A stretch of 64,000 nt of DNA from CAVTWY01 sp963738615 (GTDB lineage: Bacteria > Pseudomonadota > Gammaproteobacteria > Burkholderiales > Burkholderiaceae_C), in the NCBI GenBank assembly GCA_963738615.1, contig CAVTXI010000019.1, positions 682,001-746,000 of the forward strand. The letters run 5' to 3'. Shown piece by piece: positions 50,119 to 58,731 of this stretch. How positions within the stretch are numbered: the stretch's first letter is position 1; each line of letters starts with the position of its first letter. The notes under the pieces are model-generated. The model did no database searches and was not told where the DNA came from. It saw only the letters and a program-made list of their open reading frames with translations. The translations under genes and the position numbers were made by a program.

Positions 50119-50900
50119 CCGTCAACGGGCGCGAAGCCGACAACGTCACCTTTGCTGTTCATCAAGGCGACCCAATCGCCGCGTGCCTTCGTGGGCAGGT
50201 AGCGCGCCTGCAGCGGGTCGGTCGCGCTGGCGCGCAGCGGCTCGGTGATCAATGAAGCCTTATCCGGATATCGCTTCAACAGCTCGGCAAGGGGCCGTGC
50301 GCGGGCCACGGCTTGCGCTTGCGACTGCTCATAGGGCACCCAGAAGATCGGGCGCTGGCTGGTGTCGATACCTTGCAGCACCGCCATCAAGATGGCGTCG
50401 TTGCCTTCCTTGCCTGATTCCACCTCGCGCAGGCCGAGTGACCACGGACCGCCAAGCGGCAGTTGTCGATAGGCCTCCAGCGCCTGAGGCAACTCGGCGC
50501 GGTAGACCTCACCGGCGCTGATGACGCGGAAGCGGTCTTTCTCGAACACCAGAGCGACAGGCCGTACGGCGTGAACGGTGTGTAGGCCATAAGCAAGGGC
50601 AGCGAGCTGCAGAGCCACGATCACCGCCAGGTCGCGTCGCAAGTGCCGCTGACCCTTTGCTTTGTCGAACACGGCAAAAGTCAACAGCGGACCGAGCACA
50701 ACATCGACAGTCGCGACCAGCACAAAGAGCTCCCGCCCCCCAGACAGCCAGCGGTAGGCGCCCGGATACCAAAGCAGGAACACGAGCCCCGCTGCCAACG
50801 CCGCCACGACCGCCGAAAGGCCGAGGTGCCAAGTCGCTGCGCGAAGCCGCTCGCGCAGGCTCAAGCGCGGCAAGCTGGTGAATCCTGAAAGCGTGGACAT
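50112..50900 (-). CDS. TfpX/TfpZ-family type IV pilin accessory protein
   Basis: A 262-residue inner membrane protein. Three hydrophobic helices (LGLSAVVAALAAGLVFLLWY, LFVLVATVDVVLGPLLTFAV and LAVIVALQLAALAYGLHTVH) precede a periplasmic domain with FEKDRFRVISAGEVYRAELP and PIFWVPYEQSQAQA. This matches the accessory proteins encoded beside pilA in Pseudomonas and Burkholderiales, thought to help pilin stability or assembly. ATG 50900 gives a short basic n-region; 50927 is possible. It lies between pilA and pglL. Confidence 0.85.
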   Translation of the reverse strand: MSTLSGFTSLPRLSLRERLRAATWHLGLSAVVAALAAGLVFLLWYPGAYRWLSGGRELFVLVATVDVVLGPLLTFAVFDKAKGQRHLRRDLAVIVALQLAALAYGLHTVHAVRPVALVFEKDRFRVISAGEVYRAELPQALEAYRQLPLGGPWSLGLREVESGKEGNDAILMAVLQGIDTSQRPIFWVPYEQSQAQAVARARPLAELLKRYPDKASLITEPLRASATDPLQARYLPTKARGDWVALMNSKGDVVGFAPVDGF

Positions 50901-50943
50901 GGCTCCGTCGAATCGGGTAGGGGCCAATCAGTGTTGCACAAGC

Positions 50944-50970
50944 AAAAGGGGGCGCCGAAGCGCCCCTTTT
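50944..50970 (-). terminator. Rho-independent terminator between pilA and tfpX
   Basis: A stem GGGGCGC / GCGCCCC (50949-50966) with, on the minus strand, a TTCG tetraloop and a following CTTTTGC. It lies 18 nt past the pilA stop, so most transcription ends after pilA and only read-through reaches tfpX and pglL. Confidence 0.85.
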
Positions 50971-50988
50971 CTTAATCCGTCCGTTCGA

Positions 50989-51543
50989 TCAGCGGCACTG
51001 GTTCGGCGCAAAGCGAGCCGGAACCGTGCCGGCAGCCAGCGTCGTGATCGGGTTCAGGACGCCAGGACCGTTCGCCGTCAGGCTGCTGGTCGAACTACAA
51101 CCCCAGTCGGTGGAACCAACATCACCCGCAGCCAGTCCGGCGGCGTAGGCTTGTCCAGCTGCGTTGTGGCGCATCCACGGGGTCAACGTCAGTGTGGTGC
51201 CGGCAGCGGGCAGGCCGGTGTTGGCAGCGTTCATCGTGACGGTGATCAGACCGGTGGCCGCGGTTACCGCAATCGAAGTCACGTACTTGCTGGTCGCACC
51301 AAGGCCACCTGCGCTAGCGTTCCAAGTCGCGGCAGCGGTAGCCAAGTCGAGGGGCGTCGAAATACCGACGGTAATGGCGTTCTTGGCGTCGGCAGCAAGG
51401 CCCAAACCTTCCGTCAGTCGCGAGCGGATCGTGTAGTCGTTGTAAGCCGGCAGCGCAATCGCCGCCAGGATGCCGATGATCGCAACGACGATCATCAGTT
51501 CGATCAGGGTGAAACCGCGTTGGGCGGCACGTAGAACTCTCAT
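50989..51543 (-). CDS. pilA: Type IVa major pilin-like protein PilA
   Basis: A 184-residue prepilin. Leader MRVLRAAQRG is cut by PilD before F11; the mature N-terminus is FTLIELMIVVAIIGILAAIA with the conserved Glu at +5. The globular domain is Ser/Thr/Ala-rich, and two C-terminal Cys (DWGC and PNQCR) form the D-region disulfide loop. A strong AGGAG lies 8 nt upstream. A sigma-54 promoter lies at 51587-51604 and a terminator after the stop. Confidence 0.95.
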   Translation of the reverse strand: MRVLRAAQRGFTLIELMIVVAIIGILAAIALPAYNDYTIRSRLTEGLGLAADAKNAITVGISTPLDLATAAATWNASAGGLGATSKYVTSIAVTAATGLITVTMNAANTGLPAAGTTLTLTPWMRHNAAGQAYAAGLAAGDVGSTDWGCSSTSSLTANGPGVLNPITTLAAGTVPARFAPNQCR

Positions 51544-51586
51544 GGAAACACTCCTTGGTGGGTGGCGGACAGGACACCTGAACTGA

Positions 51587-51604
51587 ATGCAGGCTGCGTG
51601 CCAA
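51587..51604 (-). promoter_or_regulatory. Sigma-54 (-24/-12) promoter of pilA
   Basis: On the minus strand the sequence is TTGGCACGCAGCCTGCAT. The invariant GG (51602-51601) and GC (51590-51589) are exactly ten bases apart, and TGGCACG matches the -24 consensus fully. Transcription would begin near 51577, leaving a leader of about 34 nt with the pilA Shine-Dalgarno. PilS/PilR with RpoN control of pilA is known in Pseudomonas and relatives; no pilSR genes are in the window. Confidence 0.85.
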
Positions 51605-51698
51605 GTCGGATGGGCAAGAAACAACGGTTGCATCGTGACGTTGTTCACACGCCCACCGGGCTGCGGTGACCAAACACGTCAAGCTGTGACGAGAAAGG

Positions 51699-52499
51699 TC
51701 AGTCGTCGCCGAGGTTGAAGACTTGGCCGGACCGCAGCGCACCGGCGCGGTGGCGCATGGTCTGGTTGCCAATCTGGTGCATCACGGCTTCGACCTCGCC
51801 CGGCTTGATGTGGGTGATATGCACCTGCACCTCACCGCCCAATTGCGCCAGTTCGTTCGCCAGGGTGGTGGGGCATAAGTGCTTGCTGATGTGTGCCAGT
51901 TGCTGCTCGTCGTCGCCGAACGCGGTTTCGATCACCAGGTGAGCGATGCGCATGCCGGCCAAGCGCTGCCACAACGCCGGGTTGGGGCCGGTGTCGCCGG
52001 TGAAGACCCACGCGCCGCTGCCGTCGCCCTTGGGCATCACGGCAAAACCAACCGCGGGTACGGTGTGTTCGGCCGGCAGCACCTCGATACGGCGGCTGCC
52101 CAGGGCTAGCGTCTGCCCGACCGCGAAGGGCTCGAACGTAAGCAGTGGGTGCTCGGGGGTGGGCAGTTGCGTGAAGTCGGGCCAGATCACGCCGTTGAAG
52201 ATGTGGCTGCGCAGGGCGGCCAGCGTTTGCGGCAACGCGTGCACGCGGATCGGGCCGCGCCCCTGCGGGCCAGCTGACGGCCGCCGTCGCGCCACGCTGT
52301 CGGCCAGCAGGCCGATGCCCAACACGTGGTCCAGATGCGAGTGCGTAACGAAGATGTGGTCGATCGCCACCAACTCGTCGAGCGTGAGATCACCTACGCC
52401 GGTGCCGGCGTCGATCAGCACATCGTCATCAACCAGGAATGACGTGGTGCGGTCGCCGGCGGCGATGGAGCCGGAGCAACCGAGCACGCGAACTTTCAT
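51699..52499 (-). CDS. 3',5'-cyclic-nucleotide phosphodiesterase, metallo-beta-lactamase fold (PDEase II type)
   Basis: A 266-residue MBL-fold hydrolase. Metal ligands are in FVTHSHLDHVLGIGLL (HxHxDH), AWVFTGDTGPNPALW and VHITHIKPGE. The start (KVRVLGCSGSIAAGDRTTSF) and FNGVIWPDFTQLP are typical of class II cyclic-nucleotide phosphodiesterases. It would degrade cAMP or cGMP in the cytoplasm. It lies between pilA and the FHA gene; cAMP control of type IV pili is known in other bacteria. The exact substrate is inferred. Confidence 0.82.
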   Translation of the reverse strand: MKVRVLGCSGSIAAGDRTTSFLVDDDVLIDAGTGVGDLTLDELVAIDHIFVTHSHLDHVLGIGLLADSVARRRPSAGPQGRGPIRVHALPQTLAALRSHIFNGVIWPDFTQLPTPEHPLLTFEPFAVGQTLALGSRRIEVLPAEHTVPAVGFAVMPKGDGSGAWVFTGDTGPNPALWQRLAGMRIAHLVIETAFGDDEQQLAHISKHLCPTTLANELAQLGGEVQVHITHIKPGEVEAVMHQIGNQTMRHRAGALRSGQVFNLGDD

Positions 52500-52584
52500 G
52501 GGCCGTCTGTCCTTCGCTGGGGCGCCCGGCTGAATGCGAGCGCTGCCGGCGGCGTGACCATGCGCACGCCGCCCAGGCACGGCC

Positions 52585-53271
52585 TTAGAGTTGAATGAAC
52601 TGCATCTGCGTGCCGGCGAGTTCGATCACGTCGCCGTTGCGCAGTTGCGTCGAGTCACCGGGCAGGGCCATGCCGTTCACGCTGGGGCGCAACGAGCCCT
52701 CGACGTGTGCCAGCACGTAGCCGCCCGGGCGCTTCGTGATCGAGGCCACCTGCACGCCGGGCTTGCCGACGGTGGTCACGACCTTGGTCAGCGACACCTC
52801 GCGGCCGGCGGCCGCGCCGTTCAGCACCTTGATCGCAGCACCACCGGAACTTCCGCCGATGCCGCCGAAGCCGGAGCTGACCGGTGCCGGCATCGTGTGC
52901 GCGAAGGCGCTTGCCGACTGGGCCGGGGCGCCGGGCGCGGCGTGCCCTGGGCGCATGACCATCGTCTTTTCCTGCTCGACGCTGTCGTCGGTCAGGTACT
53001 TGATCTTGTACTTGCCGATCTCGACCGTGTCGTTGTGCGCAAGCTGCTGCTTCTTGACGGCCTTGCCGTTGATGTAGGTCCCGTTGGTGGAATTGAGGTC
53101 TTCGATGAAGACGTCGCTGCCCGCCATTTGCAGCACGGCATGCTCGCCGCTGACGGCAAGGTTGTCGATCACGATGTCGTTGTACGGACGGCGCCCAAGG
53201 GTGGTCTTGTCCTTGGTGATCTGCACTTCCTTGATGACCACGCCGTCGAGCGACACGACCAGTTTGCCCAT
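52585..53271 (-). CDS. Double FHA-domain phosphothreonine-binding protein
   Basis: A 228-residue cytoplasmic protein. The first FHA domain (residues 1-95) is canonical: LGRRPYNDIVIDNLAVSGEH holds the G-R and S-x-x-H phosphate-binding residues, and DLNSTNGTYING the Asn. A flexible Ala/Gly/Pro linker (about 110-150) leads to a second FHA-like domain (TTVGKPGVQVASITKRPGGY, SVNGMAL, LRNGDVIEL) that lacks the Arg and the S-x-x-H pair and probably cannot bind phosphothreonine. It follows the PP2C gene on the same strand. Confidence 0.9.
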   Translation of the reverse strand: MGKLVVSLDGVVIKEVQITKDKTTLGRRPYNDIVIDNLAVSGEHAVLQMAGSDVFIEDLNSTNGTYINGKAVKKQQLAHNDTVEIGKYKIKYLTDDSVEQEKTMVMRPGHAAPGAPAQSASAFAHTMPAPVSSGFGGIGGSSGGAAIKVLNGAAAGREVSLTKVVTTVGKPGVQVASITKRPGGYVLAHVEGSLRPSVNGMALPGDSTQLRNGDVIELAGTQMQFIQL

Positions 53272-53320
53272 GATTCCCAATCCTTCGAGTGTCGCGGCCT
53301 GATCCGCGCCGAGTGTTTGT

Positions 53321-54115
53321 TTAGCGCCGGAAGGGCGGCCACCAGGATCGCGGGGCCGTGGTGAGCGGTCCGGGCACACGGGCCAGGACCACGGCAATAT
53401 TATCCTTTCCGCCCGCCTCGTTCGCCGCGTCGATCAACCCACGCGCGGCCATCTCGAGGTCGTTTGGCGAGGCCAGGATCTTGTCGGCGACGGCGCCATC
53501 GTCGACCATGTCCGACAAACCGTCGGAGCACATCACGATGAGGTCACCCGGCAGCGCTTCGTGGATGTGAGTCTCGAGCAGCACCGTGTCTTCGACACCG
53601 ACCGCGCGTGTCACGAGGTTCTTGTTCGCAGACAAACTGGCCTGTTCGTGGGTGATCAGGCCGGCATCCAATTGCTCTTGCAGCAGCGAGTGATCGCGCG
53701 TGAGTTGGGAAAGCCGACCGTTGCGCAGCCGATACGCACGCGAGTCGCCGACGTGCCCGACCAGCAGCCTGGCGTCGCGAAAGACCGCGACAACCAGTGT
53801 TGTGCCCATGCCCGCGTAGTGCGGGTTGGCGTTGGCGGCATTGAAGATCGCGCGATTGGCGTTGTCCACGCAGATGTCCATCGCGCGGCGCACGTCGGCA
53901 TCGGTCGCGTTGCCGCCGGCCTCTTGGAGCCAGCGGCCGAGTTCGGCCTTGATGAACGAGGTCGCCATGTTGCTGGCCACCTCGCCGGCGTTGTAGCCGC
54001 CCATGCCGTCGGCCAGCACCGCGAGGGCATTGGCCGCGTCCACGCCGACCGAGTCCTCGTTATTGCTGCGAGCGCGACCGGTATCGGTCGCGCTGAAAAA
54101 CTCGACGGCAGTCAT
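53321..54115 (-). CDS. PP2C family serine/threonine phosphatase
   Basis: A 264-residue Mn/Mg-dependent phosphatase, PstP/PrpC-like. Conserved acidic motifs are GRARSNNEDSVG, LADGMGGYNAGEVAS, VGDSRAYRLRNG, CSDGLSDMVDDG and GGKDNIAVVL, supplying all metal-binding Asp residues. No membrane segment. It lies between the kinase and FHA genes, so it probably reverses the kinase. ATG 54151 would add 12 residues. Confidence 0.93.
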   Translation of the reverse strand: MTAVEFFSATDTGRARSNNEDSVGVDAANALAVLADGMGGYNAGEVASNMATSFIKAELGRWLQEAGGNATDADVRRAMDICVDNANRAIFNAANANPHYAGMGTTLVVAVFRDARLLVGHVGDSRAYRLRNGRLSQLTRDHSLLQEQLDAGLITHEQASLSANKNLVTRAVGVEDTVLLETHIHEALPGDLIVMCSDGLSDMVDDGAVADKILASPNDLEMAARGLIDAANEAGGKDNIAVVLARVPGPLTTAPRSWWPPFRR

Positions 54116-54262
54116 GCAGGGCACTTGAACATCCAGCCTTGGATTGTCCAATGCCCGCGTCCTGTCGCGGAGGCATGCGCGCGACGATCCGCGGTCGGGT
54201 GTGGGATTTTGACGGGCGCGGCAGACCGTGAACGGGGGTTCCCCGCATTGGGCTGGTGGGCC

Positions 54263-55321
54263 TCAGCCCCTGGCGACCGGAATGACCGCTCTTTCCAGGC
54301 GCCCCGCCATGGCGAGAAGTGCTTGCGCAACTCGGTCGGCGCTGTCGGGCCGACGCGAGGGGGCCTTGTCGAGCAATCGGTCGACGAGCTGGCTCAGGTC
54401 CGGGGGCAGATCGGGCCGCGCGTCGACAAGTCGGCGCACGCGGCCGTGCACGATGGCGTCGGCAAGCTGCGGAATCGTGCGCGCCTCATGCGGCAAGCGG
54501 CCCGCCAGCATCTGATAGACCAGCACACCCAGCGAGTACAGGTCGGACCGACCATCAACCAGCCCGTCCGTGAGCTGCTCGGGCGCCATCGACGCCGGCG
54601 AGCCGATCACAGGCGCCTTGCGGCCTCGTGGATGTTCTGCGTGCGCCAGGCTCGCGATGCCGAAGTCGGTGATCGTCACGCGGTCGCGACGCGCGTCAAA
54701 CATGACATTGGCCGGTTTGATGTCACGGTGGATCACACCGTGTGCGTGCGCATAAGCCAGCGCCCCGGCGATGCGCGCGCTGATGCGCAGCACCATCGGT
54801 TCGGGCAGCAGGCGTGCGGGCTTCGTGTACCTTGACAGGTTGCTGCCCGACAGCAACTCCATGACCAGGTAGGCCTGCCCGCGCTCTTCACCGATGCGGT
54901 AGACACGCACGATGTCCGGGTGCCGCAGGCTGGCCGCGACCTGGCACTCGTGCAGGAAGCGCTTGCGGGCGTCGCTCGCGCCCGGCAGCATCGTCGTCAG
55001 GTCGAAGGCTTTGACCGCGTAGGTCTGCGCGGTCACGGGATCAACCGCCGCGAAGAGCTGTGCACCGCTGGCGCCGCTTGCCATGTGCCGGTCGATCCGC
55101 AGCCCGGCGATCGTCTCGCCGGGGCCCAGGGCTAGAGGCGGGCCCGGGTTGTCGATGGGTGCAGGCGTGACGGCAGGCGTATGTGCTGGCGAGACCAACA
55201 GGCCGGAGTCACTGACATCGGACACCCGGGAGCGAACCCAGGTGAACGCCGAGTCGAGCCAGTCGGGGTGCCGCGAAGCCATGTGGTGCAGTGCGCTGAT
55301 GTCAGTCACAAACGCTAACAC
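54263..55321 (-). CDS. Hanks-type serine/threonine protein kinase, soluble
   Basis: A 352-residue kinase without transmembrane helix or PASTA domains. Motifs are the Gly loop SGASGAQLFAA, VAIK-type Lys in YAVKAFDL, Glu in FLHECQVAAS, catalytic HRDIKPANVMF, DFGIASLAH, and MAPEQL. The activation loop GSPASMAPEQ has Ser residues where Thr-Pro-Ala-Tyr is usual. The 70 residues before the kinase domain are low-complexity. GTG 55321 is the longest start; ATG 55282 is equally possible. It heads the kinase-PP2C-FHA-phosphodiesterase series. Confidence 0.92.
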   Translation of the reverse strand: MLAFVTDISALHHMASRHPDWLDSAFTWVRSRVSDVSDSGLLVSPAHTPAVTPAPIDNPGPPLALGPGETIAGLRIDRHMASGASGAQLFAAVDPVTAQTYAVKAFDLTTMLPGASDARKRFLHECQVAASLRHPDIVRVYRIGEERGQAYLVMELLSGSNLSRYTKPARLLPEPMVLRISARIAGALAYAHAHGVIHRDIKPANVMFDARRDRVTITDFGIASLAHAEHPRGRKAPVIGSPASMAPEQLTDGLVDGRSDLYSLGVLVYQMLAGRLPHEARTIPQLADAIVHGRVRRLVDARPDLPPDLSQLVDRLLDKAPSRRPDSADRVAQALLAMAGRLERAVIPVARG

Positions 55322-55401
55322 GCGTTTTGGCGACCGTCACTCAACGTCCGCGGGGTTGGAGTGTGGCGTGCCCCGAAGTGATGGGGCCGAGGATCAGAGG
55401 G

Positions 55402-56295
55402 TCAGAGCAGTGACTGAAGCAGCCGCCCCATCTCGGAGGGGTTGCGCGTGACCTTGAAGCCGCACTCTTCCATGACGGCGAGCTTGGCGTCGGCCGTGTC
55501 GGCCCCACCGCTGATCAGCGCGCCCGCATGGCCCATGCGCTTGCCCGGCGGTGCGGTGACACCTGCGATGAAGCCGACGACGGGCTTCTTCATGTTCGCC
55601 TTGCACCAAAGCGCCGCATCGGCTTCGTCGGGGCCACCGATCTCGCCGATCATGATCACGGCGTCGGTTTCCGGGTCGTCGTTGAACATGCGCATCACGT
55701 CGACGTGCTTCAACCCGTTGATCGGGTCGCCGCCGATGCCGACCGCGCTGCTTTGGCCCAGACCGATCTCGGTCACTTGCGCCACCGCTTCGTACGTCAA
55801 CGTGCCGGACCGGCTGACCACGCCGATGCGACCCTTCTTGTGGATGTGGCCCGGCATGATGCCGATCTTGATCTCACCCGGTGTGATCGTCCCCGGGCAG
55901 TTGGGGCCCAGCAGCAACGTGCGCTTGCCGCCGCTGCCCTCCTTAGCCTTCATGCGGTTGCGCACTTCGAGCATGTCGCGGATGGGAATGCCTTCGGTGA
56001 TGCACACCACGAGATCCAGGTCGGCCTCGACGGCTTCCCAGATCGCGGCCGCGGCGCCTGCAGGCGGGACGTAGATCACGCTGACCGTCGCGCCGGTGGC
56101 CTTTTTGGCGTCAGCCACGCTGGCATGGATCGGAATGCCTTCGAAGTCTTCACCGGCCCGCTTCGGATTCACGCCCGCAACGAAGCAGTTTTTGCCGTTG
56201 GCGTAGTCGCGGCACATGCGGGTGTGGAACTGCCCCGTCTTGCCGGTGATGCCCTGCGTGATGACCTTGGTGTTCGCGTTGATGAGGATGGACAT
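55402..56295 (-). CDS. sucD: Succinate-CoA ligase (ADP-forming) subunit alpha
   Basis: TCA cycle enzyme subunit, 297 residues. CoA-binding Rossmann domain (TKVITQGITGKTGQFHTRMC), and the phosphohistidine site in the C-terminal domain (KRMGHAGALISGG). GVVSRSGTLTYEAVAQ and FIAGVTAPPGKRMG are family signatures. It follows sucC by 14 nt. Confidence 0.97.
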   Translation of the reverse strand: MSILINANTKVITQGITGKTGQFHTRMCRDYANGKNCFVAGVNPKRAGEDFEGIPIHASVADAKKATGATVSVIYVPPAGAAAAIWEAVEADLDLVVCITEGIPIRDMLEVRNRMKAKEGSGGKRTLLLGPNCPGTITPGEIKIGIMPGHIHKKGRIGVVSRSGTLTYEAVAQVTEIGLGQSSAVGIGGDPINGLKHVDVMRMFNDDPETDAVIMIGEIGGPDEADAALWCKANMKKPVVGFIAGVTAPPGKRMGHAGALISGGADTADAKLAVMEECGFKVTRNPSEMGRLLQSLL

Positions 56296-56309
56296 GGGCT
56301 ACTCGAGGG

Positions 56310-57485
56310 TTACTTCACCGCGGCGACGATCTTGGTGGCCGCTTCGGCCATCGTGTTGGCGCCGATTATCGGCAACCCCGATTCGGCCAGCATCTTCTTG
56401 CCCAGGTCTTCGTTCGTGCCCTTCATGCGCACGACCAGCGGCACGCTGAGGTTGACCGCGCGGCATGCGGTGATCACGCCTTCGGCGATGGTGTCGCAGC
56501 GCATGATCCCGCCGAAGATGTTGACCAGGATGCCCGCCACCTTCGGGTTGCGCAGCATGATCTTGAAGGCTTCGGTCACCTTCTCGGCGGTGGCGCCGCC
56601 GCCAACGTCGAGGAAGTTGGCCGGCTCGCCACCGAAGAGCTTGATCGTGTCCATCGTCGCCATCGCCAGGCCCGCGCCGTTGACCAGGCAGCCGATGTTG
56701 CCGTCGAGGCTGATGTAGGACAGGTCGAACTTGCTGGCTTCGATCTCGGCGGCGTCTTCCTCGTCGAGGTCACGGTAGGCGACGACTTCGGGGTGGCGGT
56801 ACAGCGCGTTCGAGTCGAAGGTGAACTTCGCGTCCAGCGCCTTGATCTTGCCCGGCTTGCCGTCCACTGACCCTTCGAGGATCAGCGGGTTGATCTCGGC
56901 CAGCGACGCGTCCGTGTCCATGTACGTCTTGTAGAGCTTCTCGAGCACGTCGACCGCTTGGGCGTGGCTGGCTTCGGGTACGCCGATGCCGCGTGCGAGC
57001 TGCAACGCCTGCTCCTTGGTCAGCCCGGTCAGCGGGTCGACAAACACCTTGATGATCTTCTCGGGCGTCGAGTGCGCGACCTCCTCGATGTCCATGCCGC
57101 CTTCGCTGCTGGCCATCATTGCGACCTTCTGCGTCGCGCGGTCGGTGAGCGCAGCGACGTAGTACTCCTTCTTGATGTCGGCGCCTTCTTCGATCAGCAG
57201 GCGCCGCACCTTCTGGCCTACGGGCCCGGTCTGGTGGGTGACGAGCTGCATGCCGAGGATCTGGCCCGCCAAGGTCTTGACCTCGTCGATCGATCGCGCG
57301 AGCTTCACGCCGCCGCCTTTGCCGCGGCCGCCAGCGTGGATTTGCGCTTTGACCACCCAGACGTTGCCGCCGAGTTTCTGCGCCGCCTCGGTGGCCTCCT
57401 GGACCGTGAAGGCCGGCAAGCCCTTGGGGGTCGGGACGCCGAACTGGCGCAGCAACTCTTTGCCTTGGTACTCGTGGATCTTCAT
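56310..57485 (-). CDS. sucC: Succinate-CoA ligase (ADP-forming) subunit beta
   Basis: ATP-grasp subunit that partners SucD, 391 residues from ATG 57485. MKIHEYQGKELLRQFGVPTP is the family start. Nucleotide-binding VKAQIHAGGRGKGGGVKLA and the C-terminal NIFGGIMRCDTIAEGVI and RMKGTNEDLGKKML are clear. First gene of sucCD; the promoter must lie in the 154-nt gap to the divergent hydrolase-LuxR gene. Confidence 0.97.
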   Translation of the reverse strand: MKIHEYQGKELLRQFGVPTPKGLPAFTVQEATEAAQKLGGNVWVVKAQIHAGGRGKGGGVKLARSIDEVKTLAGQILGMQLVTHQTGPVGQKVRRLLIEEGADIKKEYYVAALTDRATQKVAMMASSEGGMDIEEVAHSTPEKIIKVFVDPLTGLTKEQALQLARGIGVPEASHAQAVDVLEKLYKTYMDTDASLAEINPLILEGSVDGKPGKIKALDAKFTFDSNALYRHPEVVAYRDLDEEDAAEIEASKFDLSYISLDGNIGCLVNGAGLAMATMDTIKLFGGEPANFLDVGGGATAEKVTEAFKIMLRNPKVAGILVNIFGGIMRCDTIAEGVITACRAVNLSVPLVVRMKGTNEDLGKKMLAESGLPIIGANTMAEAATKIVAAVK

Positions 57486-57639
57486 TGTGTTTCCATGGAG
57501 GTGCCGCAAGGCGGTTTGCGCAGGGCGGCGAGTCTATCCCAGCGCTTTTTCGCGTGGGTGGCGACCCTGTCGCCTCGCAGGCCGTAGGGGTGGACAGGCG
57601 GGTTCGATTCGTACAGTCTGCGCCCCTGGAGCGAAGTCG

Positions 57640-58716
57640 ATGGTGACGATCAACAAGCAGCAATTGCGCTTTGCTCGCAGCCATGACGGCGTGCGGCTGG
57701 CGTATGCCGCGTCCGGCAGCGGGCCGCCTGTGGTGAAGGCGGCCACCTGGCTGTCGCACCTCGAGTACGACTGGGACAGCCCGGTCTGGAGCCACCTGCT
57801 GCGCGAGCTGTCGGGGCAATGCACCTTCGTGCGCTACGACGAGCGCGGCTGCGGCCTGTCGGACTGGGCCGTCGAAGACCTGTCGTTCGACAGCTGGGTC
57901 AGCGACCTGGAAACCGTGGTCGATGCCGTCGGGCTCGAGCGTTTTGCGCTGCTCGGCGTGTCGCAAGGCGCGTCGATCGCGATCGCCTACGCGGTGCGCC
58001 ATCCCGAACGCGTGACGCACCTGGTGCTGCACGGCGGTTATGCGCGCGGCCGCCTGGTGCGAAGCGACACACCGCAGCAGCGCGAAGAAGCCGAGATGAT
58101 GGCCAAGCTGGTCGAGCTCGGCTGGGGCAAGGCAGACCCGTCGTTTCGCCAGTTCTTCACCAGCCAGTTCATCCCGGGCGGCACGCCCGAGCAGCACCAA
58201 TGGTTCAACGAGCTCGAGCGCATCTCGACATCGCCGTCGAATGCGGTGCGCTTCATGCGCGTGTTCGCCGACATCGACGTGACCGCGTTGCTGCCGCAGG
58301 TGTCATGCCCGACGCTGGTGCTGCACAGCAAGCGTGACGTGCGCGTGCCTTTCGACGAAGGCTGGCTGCTGGCGACCGCGATCCCCGGGGCGCAGTTCGT
58401 GCCGATCGACAGTGGCAACCACCTGCTGCTCGAGAGCGAGCCCGGCTGGCAGCGCTGGATCGACGAGGTGCGCGCCTTCCTGCCCAACGCCTCCCCGCAC
58501 AGCGCCGACCCACTGTTCGCCGCGTTGACCACGCGCCAGCGCGAGTTGCTCGAGCTGATCGCGCAAGGTCGAGATAACGCGCAGATCGCCGCCACGCTCG
58601 GCTTATCCGAGAAGACCGTGCGCAACCACATCACCGGCATCTTCTCGCGCCTCGAGGTCGAGACCCGCTCGCAGGCGATCGTGCTGGCGCGTGAGTCGGG
58701 TTTTGGACGCAAGTGA
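57640..58716 (+). CDS. Alpha/beta hydrolase fused to a LuxR-type DNA-binding domain
   Basis: A 358-residue one-component regulator candidate. Residues about 20-285 are an alpha/beta hydrolase with nucleophile Ser in LLGVSQGASIA, acid Asp in HSKRDVRVPFD and His in DSGNHLLLE, so the triad is complete. Residues 296-355 are a LuxR/GerE helix-turn-helix: TTRQRELLELIAQGRDNAQI, then LSEKTVRNHITGIFSRL. The combination suggests regulation by binding or hydrolysing a small ester or lactone, but the ligand is unknown. GGAG lies 9 nt before ATG 57640. Divergent from sucC. Confidence 0.9.
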   Translation: MVTINKQQLRFARSHDGVRLAYAASGSGPPVVKAATWLSHLEYDWDSPVWSHLLRELSGQCTFVRYDERGCGLSDWAVEDLSFDSWVSDLETVVDAVGLERFALLGVSQGASIAIAYAVRHPERVTHLVLHGGYARGRLVRSDTPQQREEAEMMAKLVELGWGKADPSFRQFFTSQFIPGGTPEQHQWFNELERISTSPSNAVRFMRVFADIDVTALLPQVSCPTLVLHSKRDVRVPFDEGWLLATAIPGAQFVPIDSGNHLLLESEPGWQRWIDEVRAFLPNASPHSADPLFAALTTRQRELLELIAQGRDNAQIAATLGLSEKTVRNHITGIFSRLEVETRSQAIVLARESGFGRK

Positions 58717-58731
58717 GCCGGTTCTTGTGAA

